From NCBI GenBank assembly GCA_036417435.1, contig CM070899.1:69601001-69665000 (forward strand): a stretch of DNA of 64,000 nucleotides, given 5' to 3'. The translations under genes were made by a program, and so were the position numbers. This stretch comes from Inia geoffrensis (lineage: Eukaryota; Chordata; Mammalia; Artiodactyla; Iniidae). The notes under the pieces are model-generated. The model was not told the origin of the DNA and ran no database searches. It was given only the letters and a program-made list of their open reading frames with translations. Shown piece by piece: positions 1 to 12,430 of the stretch (within the stretch, counting starts at the first letter, position 1; every line of letters starts with the position of its first letter).

Positions 1-429
1 GTGGAGATGTCAGGATATAGGAAAAACAAATGTTAAATATTCTGTAAATTTGCTTTCTTTCACAATAACAACACAGAATATTTCAAAATACAGAATATTA
101 AAAATCGTATCCTATCCCTGTACTGCTCCACAATACCAATCCACTGAGCAATTATCCAGAATACTCTTATGTTGCTACTGTAATAGAAAATGTACGATTT
201 CATGAGGAGCCCTATTTCTTCTCAGTTTGAGCCTAGCACAATGAACAAAATATCTCTGGGTTTTTACCCACTGGTAGAAACAAACCCAATCCTTTTTCCA
301 AATAAAAACTTATCTCAGAGATTTGAGAACAGCCATCATGTCACCCCAAGCTTTCTCTTCTCCTGGGCAGTGAGTTTTTTCTTTAACCACCTGTTCACTC
401 TGGTCCAGACACTCCCCTCTTTATGTTCT

Positions 430-646
430 TTTTATTTATTTATTTATTTATTTTGCGGTTTGCGTGCCTCTCACTGCCGTGGCCTCTCCCATTGCGGAGC
501 ACAGGCTCCAGATGCGCAGGCCCAGTGGCCACGGCTCACGGGCCCAGCCGCTCCGCGGCATGTGGGATCCTCCCGGACCGGGGCACGAACCCATGTCCCC
601 CGCATCAGCAGGCGGACTCTCAACCACTGTGCCACCACGGAAGCCC
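430..646 (-). mobile_element. CHR-2 type tRNA-derived SINE
   Basis: A near full-length cetacean CHR-family SINE in antisense. It starts with a TTTA-rich tract (the tail), then GCGGTTTGCGTGCCTCTCAC, and ends GCCACCACGGAAGCCC, the reverse complement of the GGGCTTCC start. The repeat TATGTTCTTT at 422-431, echoed as TATGTTCTCT at 647-656, is an imperfect target-site duplication. The tail is (TTTA)n rather than pure T. Confidence 0.93.
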
Positions 647-1189
647 TATGTTCTCTTTAAATCAAACCTCAAAACTGTTCTGACTCAAGGTTCAATGAGC
701 CTGAGAGTAACGTGAATCCACCATTCCTTCATTATAAAGAACACATTTCTTTTAGCATGGCATAAAATAACACTTGATTTATGTATAAAATGTAGACTCA
801 TGTTGAGTTTACTGTGCATTTAGGACCCTGAATTTTTTCTTATAAATGTTGATAAGCCACATTTTTCAATTCTGTACTTAGACTGGTTTGGTTTCAGGGC
901 GGGGGGTGGCTAAATAGAGGACTCTGTTTCATTTGTCCCTGTTAAATGTTATCTTACCAGTATAGCTATATATGTATATAGTTATCTTAGAACTTATTTG
1001 TGTAATCCAACTTGTTTGCTTATCCTATTGGCATCCTCTGAGTAGAAGCTATCCTGAAACCCTTCTACTGTCTTTGTTCCAGAATACTGAACAAGATGGG
1101 GCCTTCTCTATGTTTATATCCATCTATTCTGGGGCCCTTTGAACAACATTAAACCAGTTTTTAACTACTTTCAATGTTCTCGTACCCCT

Positions 1190-1445
1190 AGTCCTTTGCT
1201 ATTCAAAATGTGGTCTAAGGTTCCGCCTGGGGCTCTCAGGCTCCTCCCCAGACCTACCTAATCAGAATCTACAGTTTAAGATCCCTAGATTATTCATATG
1301 GGTGTAAAAATCTGAAATGCACTGCTTAGCACAGCCATTCTCAACCCTAGGAGCACATATTAGAAACACCTGAGGTGCTTCTGAAACTACCGACACCTGG
1401 AGGCCCCAAACAATTTTTCACTTGACCTTTGGCTTGAGTATCAGC
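1190..1445. mobile_element. MER5-like hAT-Charlie DNA transposon relics
   Basis: Two degraded segments resemble the nonautonomous MER5 family. One, around 1200-1270, contains AATGTGGTCTAAGG and CCTAATCAGAATCT. The other, around 1335-1425, contains CCATTCTCAACCCTAGGAGC, then ACATATTAGAAACACCTGAG. The wording TTCTCAACCCT...ACATTAGAATCACCTG is the typical MER5A terminal sequence. Assignment is from memory of the consensus. Confidence 0.6.
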
Positions 1446-1780
1446 ATTAAAAAAAAAAAACAAAAAAAACCCAGAAACCCCTACAAAGTGAAAATGAAAA
1501 AAAAAAAAAAATTCACCCCAAACTTCATTAAACTAATATAAATATATTTTAATTTAGACTTTAAATTTTGAATCAGTTTGGCATCAGTTTGGGGGCTGCT
1601 GTATGCTGTGTTTAAACAATTCATGATTTCCAAGATTGTCTTTCTAGTCTTCAGGCGGAAATTAAACTGAATGTAAAGCAAAGGACTACCCAATGATAGA
1701 ATAACTTTCTACAGAGGAAAGAACTGGGGAAGGAAAGACCCTGCTTGAGTCTCTAAAGGTCTTACACTTCATTGGATTGC
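1446..1780. other. Intronic sequence without recognised element
   Basis: A-rich tracts (1447-1472 and 1495-1512) followed by unique-looking DNA. I see no gene or identifiable repeat. Confidence 0.5.
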
Positions 1781-1786
1781 GGTAAT

Positions 1787-1894
1787 TGACTCAGGAGCGA
1801 GTGAGATGATGATTTCCAGTGGCCTTGTTTGCTGCCCGGCAGCCTCTGGTTTCAGCCCCTGAGAGGAGCGTCCCACTTAGTGTTGCCGGGCAAC
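1787..1894 (+). promoter_or_regulatory. Candidate intronic enhancer: AP-1 site and two RFX-like palindromes
   Basis: Within 108 bp there is a perfect AP-1 motif TGACTCA (1787-1793), a perfect inverted repeat GCTGCC-C-GGCAGC (1831-1843) and a perfect X-box-type inverted repeat GTTGCC-G-GGCAAC (1882-1894). The last fits the RFX consensus GTNRCC-N(0-3)-RGYAAC. The segment is not a recognised repeat. Enhancer function is inferred from motifs alone. Confidence 0.35.
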
Positions 1895-2644
1895 AGCTTG
1901 CTGGGTTGAGAGCTGGAATGTGAAGGGTTGCAAAACGATTTTTTAAATAAACACATAACTTACCATCAGCATGAATCAAGCCAAAGGGAGAAGTACTGAG
2001 CCTACAGGGTGACAGGCAGTGAGGCAGAATGGAAAGGGAAAAAAGCAAACAAGGAGCTCAGTAGTGACAGATGAAGACTCCATCACTAGAGCGATAGTTC
2101 TGATCTGGTTTCTAATTTGAAAATTTGTACCTCAATAATTGGCAGCTGGATGAAAGACAGTATGGAAAAAACAATTTTTTCTAAACTACCATGTCTGGAC
2201 AAAACAGGTCAGTCCCAGGGTTTCCTAGATAATTTCTCTCATGTCAAATAAACATTGTAAAGTAAACGTGATCTGTATTGCAGATCCTCTCAGCACTATT
2301 CTGATTTTCTGATGGAAGTCATTGATCCTGTGATCCGTTTGTAGACGTGTGATGTCCTACCATCCAGGAGTATTTTTAGCCAAAATATACAAACTATATG
2401 CACATAATGTGGATATTAAAACATAGAGCTGAGAAAATGGATATTTAAATTTCTAATTAATGTATTCAATCTATCAAATGCTATTTAGCAAGCATTTTCC
2501 TAATACATTAAATGATGCATCTGATTTTAAATATTTATGAAATTGTGCAAAAATGAATACACAATCTGTGGGACCTTAAAGGAGCTAAAATCTAGTGAGG
2601 AGAATGGGGGGACAGGCAGGTACCTAAAATGAAAGATGGAAAAT

Positions 2645-2752
2645 GGAATTCCCTGGCGGTCCAGGGGTTAAGACTAGGTGCTTTGACTGCAGGGGCCCAA
2701 GTTCCATCCCTGATCGGGGAACTAAGATCCTGCAAGCCTCTCGGCCAAAAAG
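2645..2752 (+). mobile_element. CHR-1-like tRNA-derived SINE (old)
   Basis: The sequence starts GGAATTCCCTGGCGGTCCAG and goes on through a tRNA B-box-like GTTCCATCCC to GAACTAAGATCC and GGCCAAAAAG. This is the older CHR-1 style of cetartiodactyl SINE. Flanks AAAGATGGA (2631-2639) and AAGAGATGGA (2749-2758) look like a diverged target-site duplication. Confidence 0.75.
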
Positions 2753-2759
2753 AGATGGA

Positions 2760-5257
2760 ACCTATTGTCCATACACATGGTATTTGCTTTGAAATGGAGA
2801 ATGACTGCAATATAGTTTGCACAATTTCAAAGATGATTCTGAATTTTGACACCCTAAGAAAATAGAATCCATACAATTAACACCGATGGAACTTTTCTTT
2901 TCATATTAAAACGTAAATCCCTTCAGCACCTGCGTATACCATTTAATTTTGTTTTTGTTCAGATATACTTACACAGAACTTCAGCTATCCCAACATCTGC
3001 TGAAAGTCCCATTCTGGTAAAAAAAAAAAAAAAAAAGTTTGATAAAATTTTCTCTTCGCTTTCCTGACATTTCAGTCTCTCAGCTGATGGGGCAACAAGA
3101 GAAATTGCTGTACAGGAAGTTAGGGGAAAAGTAACTTTGTTAGCCAAGAATTTGTTGTAGCAAAAAAGAAACGTTAAGCGTCATAAAACAGATTTTCTTT
3201 GCTCTTAATTTATAGGAAACATTAATATGAATCCATGGCCAGAGACATTTTAGAAAACACAAAACTCTGTGCTTGTGAGAGAGGGGATTCTTTAAAATAA
3301 AAATCTGAACCATACAATTGTTTAAAATTTTCTAATAAGAAAGAAAAGGGAAAGACTTCTCACATTGCCCAAATGTAGCTATTTGAGGTGTTCAGAGAAC
3401 TCAGCCTTAAGACTATTAAAATATGGAAGGAAGGGATTGAGTTTTAGGATGAATAAGAGAACAGAACTCTCAGAATAATATTAGAAAGGCTAACTGTCAG
3501 AGTAAATGGGCAAGTAGAATCAGAAAATAATCCCACCACTCTCTGAAAAAGTTGCCATCATATTTACTGCAAAGAGAAGGAGGAACTAGCCACTGCCTAT
3601 TTTGCTCCTGTTTTCTTTGGAGGTGGAGAAGGGGCTTTTCAAACTGAGAGAATAAGGGAAGGAGAGTGTGAAACAAAAAATATAACTCAGAGAATGGAGG
3701 ATTTTCCTGCACAGCTTTGGCCCTAGGTACGACGACAGCTGTTTTAAATTACATCTGCCTATTGCCCCAAACTGTGGAGAATCCAGCACTGTGTAGCAAT
3801 AAACCTTAACCTCATGAAAGGCAGGTATTGGGATATGTACTTTTTGCTATATTTATGGAAGGAAGTATGGGGTACCAGGAATTTGCGGCATTCTCTGCTT
3901 CCCCAAATATCTCTTTATCCTGGGGCTCCAGATCTTCCTGGGGCTCCGGGGAACCTGGAGTTTCTGTATCCTTCTAGCGTCCGCCTTGGGTGCTAGTATC
4001 CTGTTCTGCTGACATGCCAGCATGTCCCCTTTCCTTCTGACTTCCCATTCTGCTGCAGTCCCCTTCCTTACTTCCTATTTCCCACAGCCAGACCACTGTC
4101 CCATTCTCCTTTGCTTTCTTTTTGAAAGAAGTTCACAGAATGGCCCAGTTTCATATCTGTCTTTCCCATTGCCTCTCCTTCTCCGCTCCCAGCCACCCTG
4201 CAGTTTCAAAGACAAACCCTGTCAGATTCCCTCTAGATCAGAATTCTGAGTCTTGATTTGAGTTTTGGAACTGGAGTTGAGATCCCATTTGGAATTTTTT
4301 CCTGATTGTTGACTCCCTTGGGACGCTGTAGCTACTCCAGTTTTACTAGTCTTTTTGCTCTTTTGCTATTGGCTTCCTTCCTCCCTTAACTTGAATCCTT
4401 TACATTTGAGGGTTACCCATAGCAGTCTCAGCTGGGAGCTAGTACCTAGGGGGGGAAATAGTAGTATCACAAGAGTACACTCAATGGCAGCTATAAACTA
4501 TGACTGATGTTCAGAACAGGACTTACTGCATATTGAAGAGGCTAACAGAGGTGCTCCTAGAGCCATTGCGGGTAATTAGTAAATCATGGATAAAATGAGA
4601 GAGATACCGGAATACTTAAGACAGGCCAGGGCTTTCTGAATTTCTAAAAGGGGGAAACAATGGATTCTGTAATCATTCAAGAAGCTTGATATTTGTCCTT
4701 GTCAAAATCCTAGAATGAATGATTAAATGGATAGTTTGCAAATATTTAGAAACAAATCCTGGTACTGAGAAGGAAATGACTAAAACCCAATACTAGTCAA
4801 TATTAGTTTACTTAGAATCTATTACTCCAGAATAATTGCATTCTTTTTCAATAAGATACCTACTGCCAGATAGGTAGAATGAGTAATACCAAGGACTTAT
4901 GTTTCTTAACTATAATAAAACATTAGAAAAAAATCTCCCACAGTAGCCTTTGGAGAAGATGATAACATATGGACTGAATGGGATACTCCTAGGAGGAAAC
5001 ATTGCTCATTTATGAGTGTGTGCAAAGAATAATTAATAGGCATGGCAGTTGGGCGTGTAATCTATTGGAGAGTCATCAAGTCCTATGTTTAAGCCTTATC
5101 CTGAAAAAACGTTCCTAGTAATTTGATTAATACATAGCAGATAGGCTTACTCAGTTTAGAAGTGGTGGAAAGCTAGAGGATTAATCCCTTTGATAGGAGA
5201 GATCACATCACATTCAGAATAGTCTTTGAATGCTGAAATGTTGAGCTAAGGTCACAA
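2760..5257. other. PRKD1 intron, no feature recognised
   Basis: About 2.5 kb with no recognisable exon, RNA gene or clear repeat. A poly(A) run sits at about 3019-3036. The short ORFs here have no family resemblance and no splice context. Confidence 0.5.
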
Positions 5258-5276
5258 AGATAGATAGATAGATAGG

Positions 5277-5313
<37 letters not shown>
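5258..5313. repeat. (GATA)n microsatellite
   Basis: About 14 tandem GATA/TAGA units with one interruption (GATAGGTAGA near 5272). This kind of tetranucleotide run is usually length-polymorphic. Confidence 0.95.
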
Positions 5314-5461
5314 CAATCCAGGCACTTATGTACCTAAAAGTATGGTGGAAACATGACTAAGAAGAATTTAATGTTCATTATTGGAAATTTTCTAAATTTA
5401 ATTAGTTTTTGAGATTATTATCGGTTAATAATAATGAGTAAATGGTATGATGTGGCTACTG

Positions 5462-5900
5462 CATGCCATAGTATTTAAGAGCACGGGCTTTGGAGCCAGT
5501 TACCCTGGGTTTCAACCTCAGCTGTTACCTGGGAACTGTCTGACTTCGACCAAGTTATATGACCTTTTGAAGTTTCAGTTTTTCCTTTTATATAAAATAG
5601 AGATTAAAATTGTAACTACTGGGGCTTCCCTGGTGGTGCAGTGGTTGAGAGTCTCCCTGGTGATGCAGGGGACGCGGGTTCGTGTCCCAGTCCGGGAAGA
5701 TCCCACAGGCCACAGAGCAGCTGGGCCCGTGAGCCATGGCCGCTGAGCCTGCGTGTCCGGGGCCTGTGCTCCGCAGCGCGAGAGGCCGCGGCAGTGAGAG
5801 GCCCGCGTACCGCAAAAAAAAAAAAAAAAGGTAACTACTTTCATATGTTTGTTAGGAGTACCTAAGAATATGAATGTGAAATCTTTTAAAAAAACAAAAT
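5462..5900 (+). mobile_element. MIR SINE, split by a CHR-2 insertion
   Basis: The left part (5462-5611) reads TTTAAGAGCACGGGCTTTGG, AGCC, then a degraded CTGGGTTTCAACC and TGTCTGACTTCGACCAAGTT, following the MIR core. The right part after 5831 (GTAACTACTTTCATATG...) could be its 3' continuation. The young SINE at 5621-5830 sits between them. The left part is clear; the right part is weak. Confidence 0.65.
5621..5830 (+). mobile_element. CHR-2 type tRNA-derived SINE
   Basis: Full length and in sense orientation. It starts GGGGCTTCCCTGGTGGTGCA, has a B-box-like GGTTCGTGTCC, and ends GCGTACCGC followed by about 16 A. A target-site duplication GTAACTACT flanks it at 5612-5620 and 5831-5839. Confidence 0.96.
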
Positions 5901-6280
5901 CTTCCATCCTAGGCTATATGAATAATATCACAATTAAGTTGTCAGTTAATTGTGAGGAAAATTCTGGTCCACTGTGAACAGGAACATTGAAAAAGCGCTA
6001 GTGAACATAAAAAGCTGTCATATAGAATAGTTAGGTTCTCCATTGCATCTAGAACATAAATAGGATTAATGTGGGTAAGTTATAAAAAGACAACTTTGGG
6101 CACAACATAGGAGAAAAGAATTCTTGTCACTAGTATCCTGCAACACCGTTGAGATGTGAAATAGAACTACTGCAGTTAGTCACTAGGACCCTAGCTAGTT
6201 ATATTTAGGGAGTGCTAAAGAAAACATTTTTTTTCTTTGAGTAGGATATTAATTAAAGGTCAAAGATTTTAAATGGTGCA

Positions 6281-6336
6281 TTTTTTTTTTTGTGGTACGT
6301 GGGCCTCCCACTGCTGTGGCCTCTCCCATTGCGGAG
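6281..6336 (-). mobile_element. 5'-truncated CHR-2 SINE fragment (56 bp)
   Basis: An antisense copy that keeps only the tail and the last 45 bp (T tract, then GTGGTACGTGGGCCTCCCAC through GCGGAG). It is bounded by a perfect 15-bp direct repeat TAAATGGTGCATTTT (6270-6284 and 6337-6351), so it is a real truncated insertion rather than a deletion remnant. Confidence 0.9.
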
Positions 6337-6359
6337 TAAATGGTGCATTTTGTCATGTT

Positions 6360-6402
6360 GTGTATGTGTGTGTGTGTGTTTGTGTGTGCACACGTGTGCA
6401 TA
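6360..6402. repeat. (TG)n microsatellite
   Basis: Imperfect TG/GT run with an alternating CACACGTGTGCA end; potential Z-DNA tract. Confidence 0.9.
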
Positions 6403-8386
6403 TTTTGCCTTTGCAATTAGATTGGGAGCTGTTCAGGGCTTTATCATTACCTTTTTTATTCCCAATGTCATTGCCAACAGTAATTCCTTAAGGAATATTT
6501 GGTGAATGAACAGATAAATGAATGATACGTATATGCGATATACATGGTCAATAAAGAGAATATTGTAAAAAAAAAAAAAACAGTAGAATCTCTTTTTAAA
6601 AGTGAGCTTAGTGAAAGGCATTTTGGATGGTATATTTAATGCTGGGTTGTATGAGACTTGATTAATGAAAAGGATGTTTTAGGAGTTCCAGAAACAGTGA
6701 CCAGTAGAATGGAACTCTCAAACACTATCATGAACCTATTTTCTCAGTAACACCGGGTTCCCAATATTTAACTACAGTGTCCCACATTTAATAGTTAATT
6801 ATTTCTGTTTTCTGCTATCAAGAGCCATGAAATATATTTATAAATACACAGATACACCCACACCCACACCCACACCCACCCCCCGACACACACACACTCC
6901 CGCTAATTCTCTCCTTAGGTCCTAAGCTATTTTCTCTCGGAGGTACTTGTCATTGGCTTGCTGTGCTTATTCAGGTCAGCTGTGTACTGCGGCTGTAGTG
7001 AGACTTGTGATTATATGCTTCATTCAGCAGAGCAATTTTTTCATCTTCACATATTCCATTCCCTTCAGATACATCTCGTTTCTCCCCTGGCCGTACTTCC
7101 TTCCCCATTAGGCAGTGTGATTCACTGTTGGGGCCCATTTGGGCACAAACCAGACTTTTTGTCGAGTTGCTGTACTCCTACCTTCCTAATTATAGAATTC
7201 AAAGCAGAAGGAGTGAATTAATAACATGTCTTTATTCCCTGCAGTGTGTGGGGAAGCATAATGCTGCCGCATGCTTACAGTAGCACATGCATTCTCCCGT
7301 CTCCCCTTATTCTCCATTTTTTGCTGTGTGACTTCACAGCAGCAAGAATGGAAGGTGCACTTTACACACCAGTGAGTAAATCATGTGAATGGATGTTTTA
7401 AAGCCCGTGCCCAATACACAGTTCACCGAGAGAACGACACTTTCCAAAGCTCTCTGAGAACACATGCTTGGAATTTGAAATTGTACTAAATGCTGTGTTT
7501 CCTAAGGTATCCTAGCAAAGGCAAGGGTGTAGGGGCATAGTCAGCATTTAAATATGTGCTATTGCATTTACTTTCTCCAATCAAGCAATTCTTAGATGTT
7601 TGATTCTACAGTCCTTCCATGCAGGCAAACACTCGGAATATTAGTATGAAAGTGATACAATTCTAGATTACCAAAAGCCTGTAAAAATCATTTCTCTTTG
7701 CCTGATAATGAGAAGGATTCTGATTCATTCTGAGGGAATAAAGTGATCTTTGTTCCAGGTGGCCTCAGGACTCCTGTGACACTGTATTTTCAGATCCACA
7801 AAGACTGATGTAGACCAAACAATGGAGTCAAAGCCCCCTCATTCAGGACTTGATGGTTGAGGAAGTTGGGGAGTTAATTTGCATCTTTATCAGATACCTG
7901 TTAAAGGTTTTTGATAGAAAGATCCATCTCTCAAGAAACTTAATGACCAGGGTTGATTAAGGGAGGGAATGGACTCTTTGGCGGAATGTGAATGCTTTCA
8001 TTAGTTTGGCAGATTTCACTAAGTTCTTTTTGGGAAGAAAATGCTAACAGGAAAGAAAGAAATGGGAAGTCATTACAAGAATGAACGGGAAGCATGAGGT
8101 AATGAATTTAATAAATAGTGAACAATTAATGGTATGGGCTGAAAATCATAGTCTTCAGAAAGGTGAGTGAGAACTCTGTTACATGGTACTCTGGTTAAGA
8201 TGCTTTGTAGACTAGATAACTAGAAGAATCACTTTTTTTCCTAAATTACACTCTGTTGAAGTCCCAGTCAGAGGCAGAGTATGAGGCTGGATGGTTTGTG
8301 CTTCTAACCTCTTAGAAGAATTATTGTTAGACAAGTTGGTTACCTGTCTTCCCTATGAAACCAATGAAGGCTGATATAATTCCAAT
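6403..8386. other. PRKD1 intron, mostly unique sequence
   Basis: It includes a poly(A) run at 6567-6580 and a (CACACC)n tract at 6853-6898. The part from about 6,900 to 7,400 is repeat-free and mixed in composition, with GCATGC motifs. No exon or RNA gene is recognised. Confidence 0.5.
6853..6898. repeat. (CACACC)n / (CA)n simple repeat
   Basis: Repeats of ACACCC followed by a C run and (AC)n. Confidence 0.9.
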
Positions 8387-8393
8387 TCATGGG

Positions 8394-8617
8394 TTTTTTT
8401 GTTTGTTTGCTTTGTTTTTTGTTTGCGGTACGCAGGCCTCTCACCGCCGCAGCCTCTCCCGTTGCGGAGCACAGGCCCCAGACGCGCAGGCCCAGCGGCC
8501 ACGGCGCACGGGCCCAGACGCCCCGTGGCACGCGGGATCCTCCCGGACCGGGGCACGAACCCGCGTCCCCCGCATTGGCAGGCGGACTCTCAACCACTGC
8601 GCCACCAGGGAAGCCCC
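8394..8617 (-). mobile_element. CHR-2 type tRNA-derived SINE
   Basis: Near full-length antisense copy. It has an interrupted T tail with G's (TTTGTTTGTTTGC...), then GCGGTACGCAGGCCTCTCAC, and ends CCACCAGGGAAGCCCC. It is unusually rich in CpG (GCGCACGGG, CCCGCGTCCC), so methylation decay is limited and the insertion looks young. CATGGG/CATGGA at the ends may be an imperfect duplication. Confidence 0.94.
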
Positions 8618-10121
<1,504 letters not shown>

Positions 10122-10340
10122 GATTATCAGACCTGGTTAGATTTACGAGAGCTGGAATGCAAAATCGGGGAGCGCTACATCACCCATGAGAGTGACGACT
10201 CAAGGTGGGAGCAGTACGCAGGCGAGCAGGGGCTAAAGTACCCCACACACCTGATCGATCCAAGCACTGGCCACAGTGACAGTCCTGAGACCGAAGAAAC
10301 AGAGATGAAAGCCCTCAGTGAGCGTGTCAGCATCCTCTGA
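10122..10340 (+). CDS. PRKD1: PRKD1 last coding exon (C-terminal tail, stop codon)
   Basis: This exon gives 72 residues beginning [20 protein letters not shown], followed by TGA at 10338-10340. It covers the end of the kinase domain and the C-terminal tail of protein kinase D1. The last four residues, VSIL, form a class-type PDZ ligand. The Ser in it is the equivalent of the autophosphorylated Ser910 of the human protein, which is widely used as an activity marker. The acidic segment [11 protein letters not shown] just upstream is also typical. Compared with the human tail as I remember it, there are several conservative changes, including Ser in place of Gly before ERVSIL. The exon starts in phase 0, matching the previous exon. 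The in-frame ATG upstream at 10074 is intronic and not a start. Confidence 0.96.
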   Translation, partial: DYQTWLDLRELECKIGERYITHESDDSRWEQYAGEQGLKYPTHLIDPSTGHSDSPETEETEMKALSERVSIL

Positions 10341-10378
10341 GTTCCATCCCCTATAATCTGTCAAAACACTGTGGAATT

Positions 10379-10384
10379 AATAAA
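10379..10384 (+). terminator. PRKD1: Proximal polyadenylation signal AATAAA (alternative)
   Basis: An AATAAA hexamer lies 39 nt downstream of the PRKD1 stop. A TG-rich downstream element is weak here, so use is uncertain. Confidence 0.35.
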
Positions 10385-11097
10385 TACATACGGTCAGGTT
10401 TAACATTTGCCTTGCAGAACTGCCATTATTTTCTGTCAGATGAGAACAAAGCTGTTAAACTGTTAGCACTGTTGATGTATCTGAGTTGCCAAGACAGATC
10501 AACAGAAGCATTTGTATTTTGTGTGACCAACTGTGTTGCATTAACAAAAGTTCGCTGAAACACTAAACTTGTTATTGTGAATGATTCATGTTATATTTAA
10601 TGCATTAAACCCGTCTCCACTGTGCCTTTGCAAATCGGTGTTTTTCTTACTGGAGCCTCAATCTGGTAAGAGTCTACAGAAACTGTCCACGAAGTAGTTC
10701 TGTTCTGTGTGTCCCATTGGTGTTGTCACTATAAGCAAACTCTTGAAGAGTAGATTATTACCAGTGTTCTATGAACAACTCCAAAACTCACGTGGAAAAA
10801 ACGAATGATGGGGGCTGGGGGCTCGGGGGGATGGATATGCAATCCTAAGACACAAATGCATGAAAGAGTTTTACCGTGTAGTTTCAAATCCCTTGCCTGC
10901 CTGGTGTGCCTCAGTATATTTAAACTCAAGTAAATGGGCCTAGGTGCACCTACTACTTTTTAAGCCTAAATGCCTTAGAAGTGTAACTGCCATGTATAGA
11001 ACAGGTATATTTCCGCCTTTCTTATGATACCCTGCTGTACTATGGAGAATCAGCAGCTAAGCAGCCTTTTGCCTACGTGTATTTTTCAACAATAACA

Positions 11098-11103
11098 AAT
11101 AAA
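11098..11103 (+). terminator. PRKD1: Polyadenylation signal AATAAA of PRKD1 (main candidate)
   Basis: A canonical AATAAA lies in the context AACAAATAAATATTC, followed within about 40 nt by a GTGTCC/TTTTC stretch suitable as a downstream element. Its distance from the stop (about 760 nt) fits a moderately short PRKD1 3' UTR. Another AATAAA further on, near 11,660, could be a distal alternative. Confidence 0.7.
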
Positions 11104-11122
11104 TATTCTTGGCAAAATATGT

Positions 11123-11779
11123 GTCCATCCGACTGAATTATTTTCATTTGTGATCCATGCTAATGTTCTCTGGCCAGGTAAGAGCAGGGGTATCTGCTCA
11201 AAAAGACCAGAGAAAGTCTCAGGGCCTAGAACTTAGCTTTGTCTAGTCTGCAGCCACAAAAGTGTGTTTCCAAGTATACTGAAACCTTTCTATCTTGCAT
11301 GTCATCTAGTTTCCAGTAGAAAGGAGAATGACCAAAGCCAAACAGAATACTTGGAGACATAAGAATATTACAAACAGCAATCTCAATGTAGCCTCCTGAT
11401 TTATTAGAATAATGGCTCTAATAATTTCTTTCTGAAAAAGAAGATTCTGAGGTGAACTATAATAACACATCAATACTGGAAAATTCCTAAAGAGAAAGCC
11501 AGCTTAAGTAAAGTTCTGTAGCCTTGGGAAGACAAAACTAGTATTGGACTTAACAGACTTCAGGTGTGTGGAGTGGATAATTGTGGGCTGTTTTTCTTTG
11601 TAGCAGGATGACAGTGAATTATCACGTATTACTGTTAACTATATAACAGAAAAAAAAACTGTAATAAAGGTTTGGAAGAATTTTATGTGTTGTAAGCCAC
11701 TTGAATATGTTACATAATTATGTTAAGACAACAGACAATATTTGCACTTGGAGGGATGGGAGGAAAATAGTTGATCTTT
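11123..11779. other. Downstream flank of PRKD1, no feature recognised
   Basis: Unique-looking DNA just past the main poly(A) signal. An AATAAA near 11,660 (GTAATAAAGG) may be a distal polyadenylation signal; otherwise nothing is recognised. Confidence 0.45.
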
Positions 11780-12430
11780 CCAATGGTTAATTACTATTTT
11801 GTATTATTTTAAGGGATTTGGAATTTATTCTGTGTTAAATCTGAGGAAATCATTCAAACTTTTTAAGCAGAAGAATAATCAACATCAACAAGTTCACTCT
11901 GCCAGCAAGACAGAGTCTGGATTGAAGCCAGGGCAGGGGTGAGCCAAAAGTCCAGGTAAACTATTGTAATAACACATCGGGGATAATGAGGGCATGAACT
12001 AGGGCAGGAGTAAATAGGAAACTAGGTGGGGAGGTATATATAAGAGATGTTGATGGGTGGAATCAGTGGGACTTGGTTACTAGTTGAATGTGGAATTTAA
12101 AGGAGTCCAGAGTGAATCCTAGGTTTGAGCTCAGATGAATGTTGGAACTATTAATCAAAAGGAGTTATAGCCTTAAAAAGGGTAAGTTCACATTTGAACA
12201 TGTTGACTATAAAGTTCCTGTTAGACATCAAGTTTGAGATATCCTGAAGATACTTAGATATGTGTGTAGAGTTTAGGGAAGAATTCTGGAGTTGAAGGTA
12301 CAGATTTGGGAGTCAATAACTCACCACAAGTTGATTAGAATGACTCAGGTCCTTGGGGGTGGAATGAGAAAGAATGATCATAGGACATAAACCTGAGAAA
12401 TATCAACATGAATGGTTCAATCAGAAAAAA
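11780..12430 (-). mobile_element. L2-like (LINE-2) relic
   Basis: Degraded purine-rich sequence with the typical antisense-L2 style of phrases (AGTCTGGATTGAAGCCAGGG, GGGCATGAACTAGGG, ATTCTGGAGTTGAAGGTA, TTGGGAGTCA). Family assignment is from memory and no ORF is preserved. Confidence 0.5.

Larger units (their letters stand above)
10341..11122 (+). other. PRKD1: PRKD1 3' UTR
   Basis: This is the untranslated tail after the TGA, about 780 nt if the AATAAA at 11098-11103 is used. It contains an earlier AATAAA at 10379-10384, only about 40 nt after the stop, which could give a very short 3' UTR. No SINE or other repeat interrupts it. The exact cleavage point is inferred. Confidence 0.8.

Noticed and set aside
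190..660. 156-codon frame at the start of the window
   Set aside because: Its second half is the antisense translation of a CHR-2 SINE. The same peptide (SHCRGLSHCGAQAPDAQAQ) recurs at the other SINEs.
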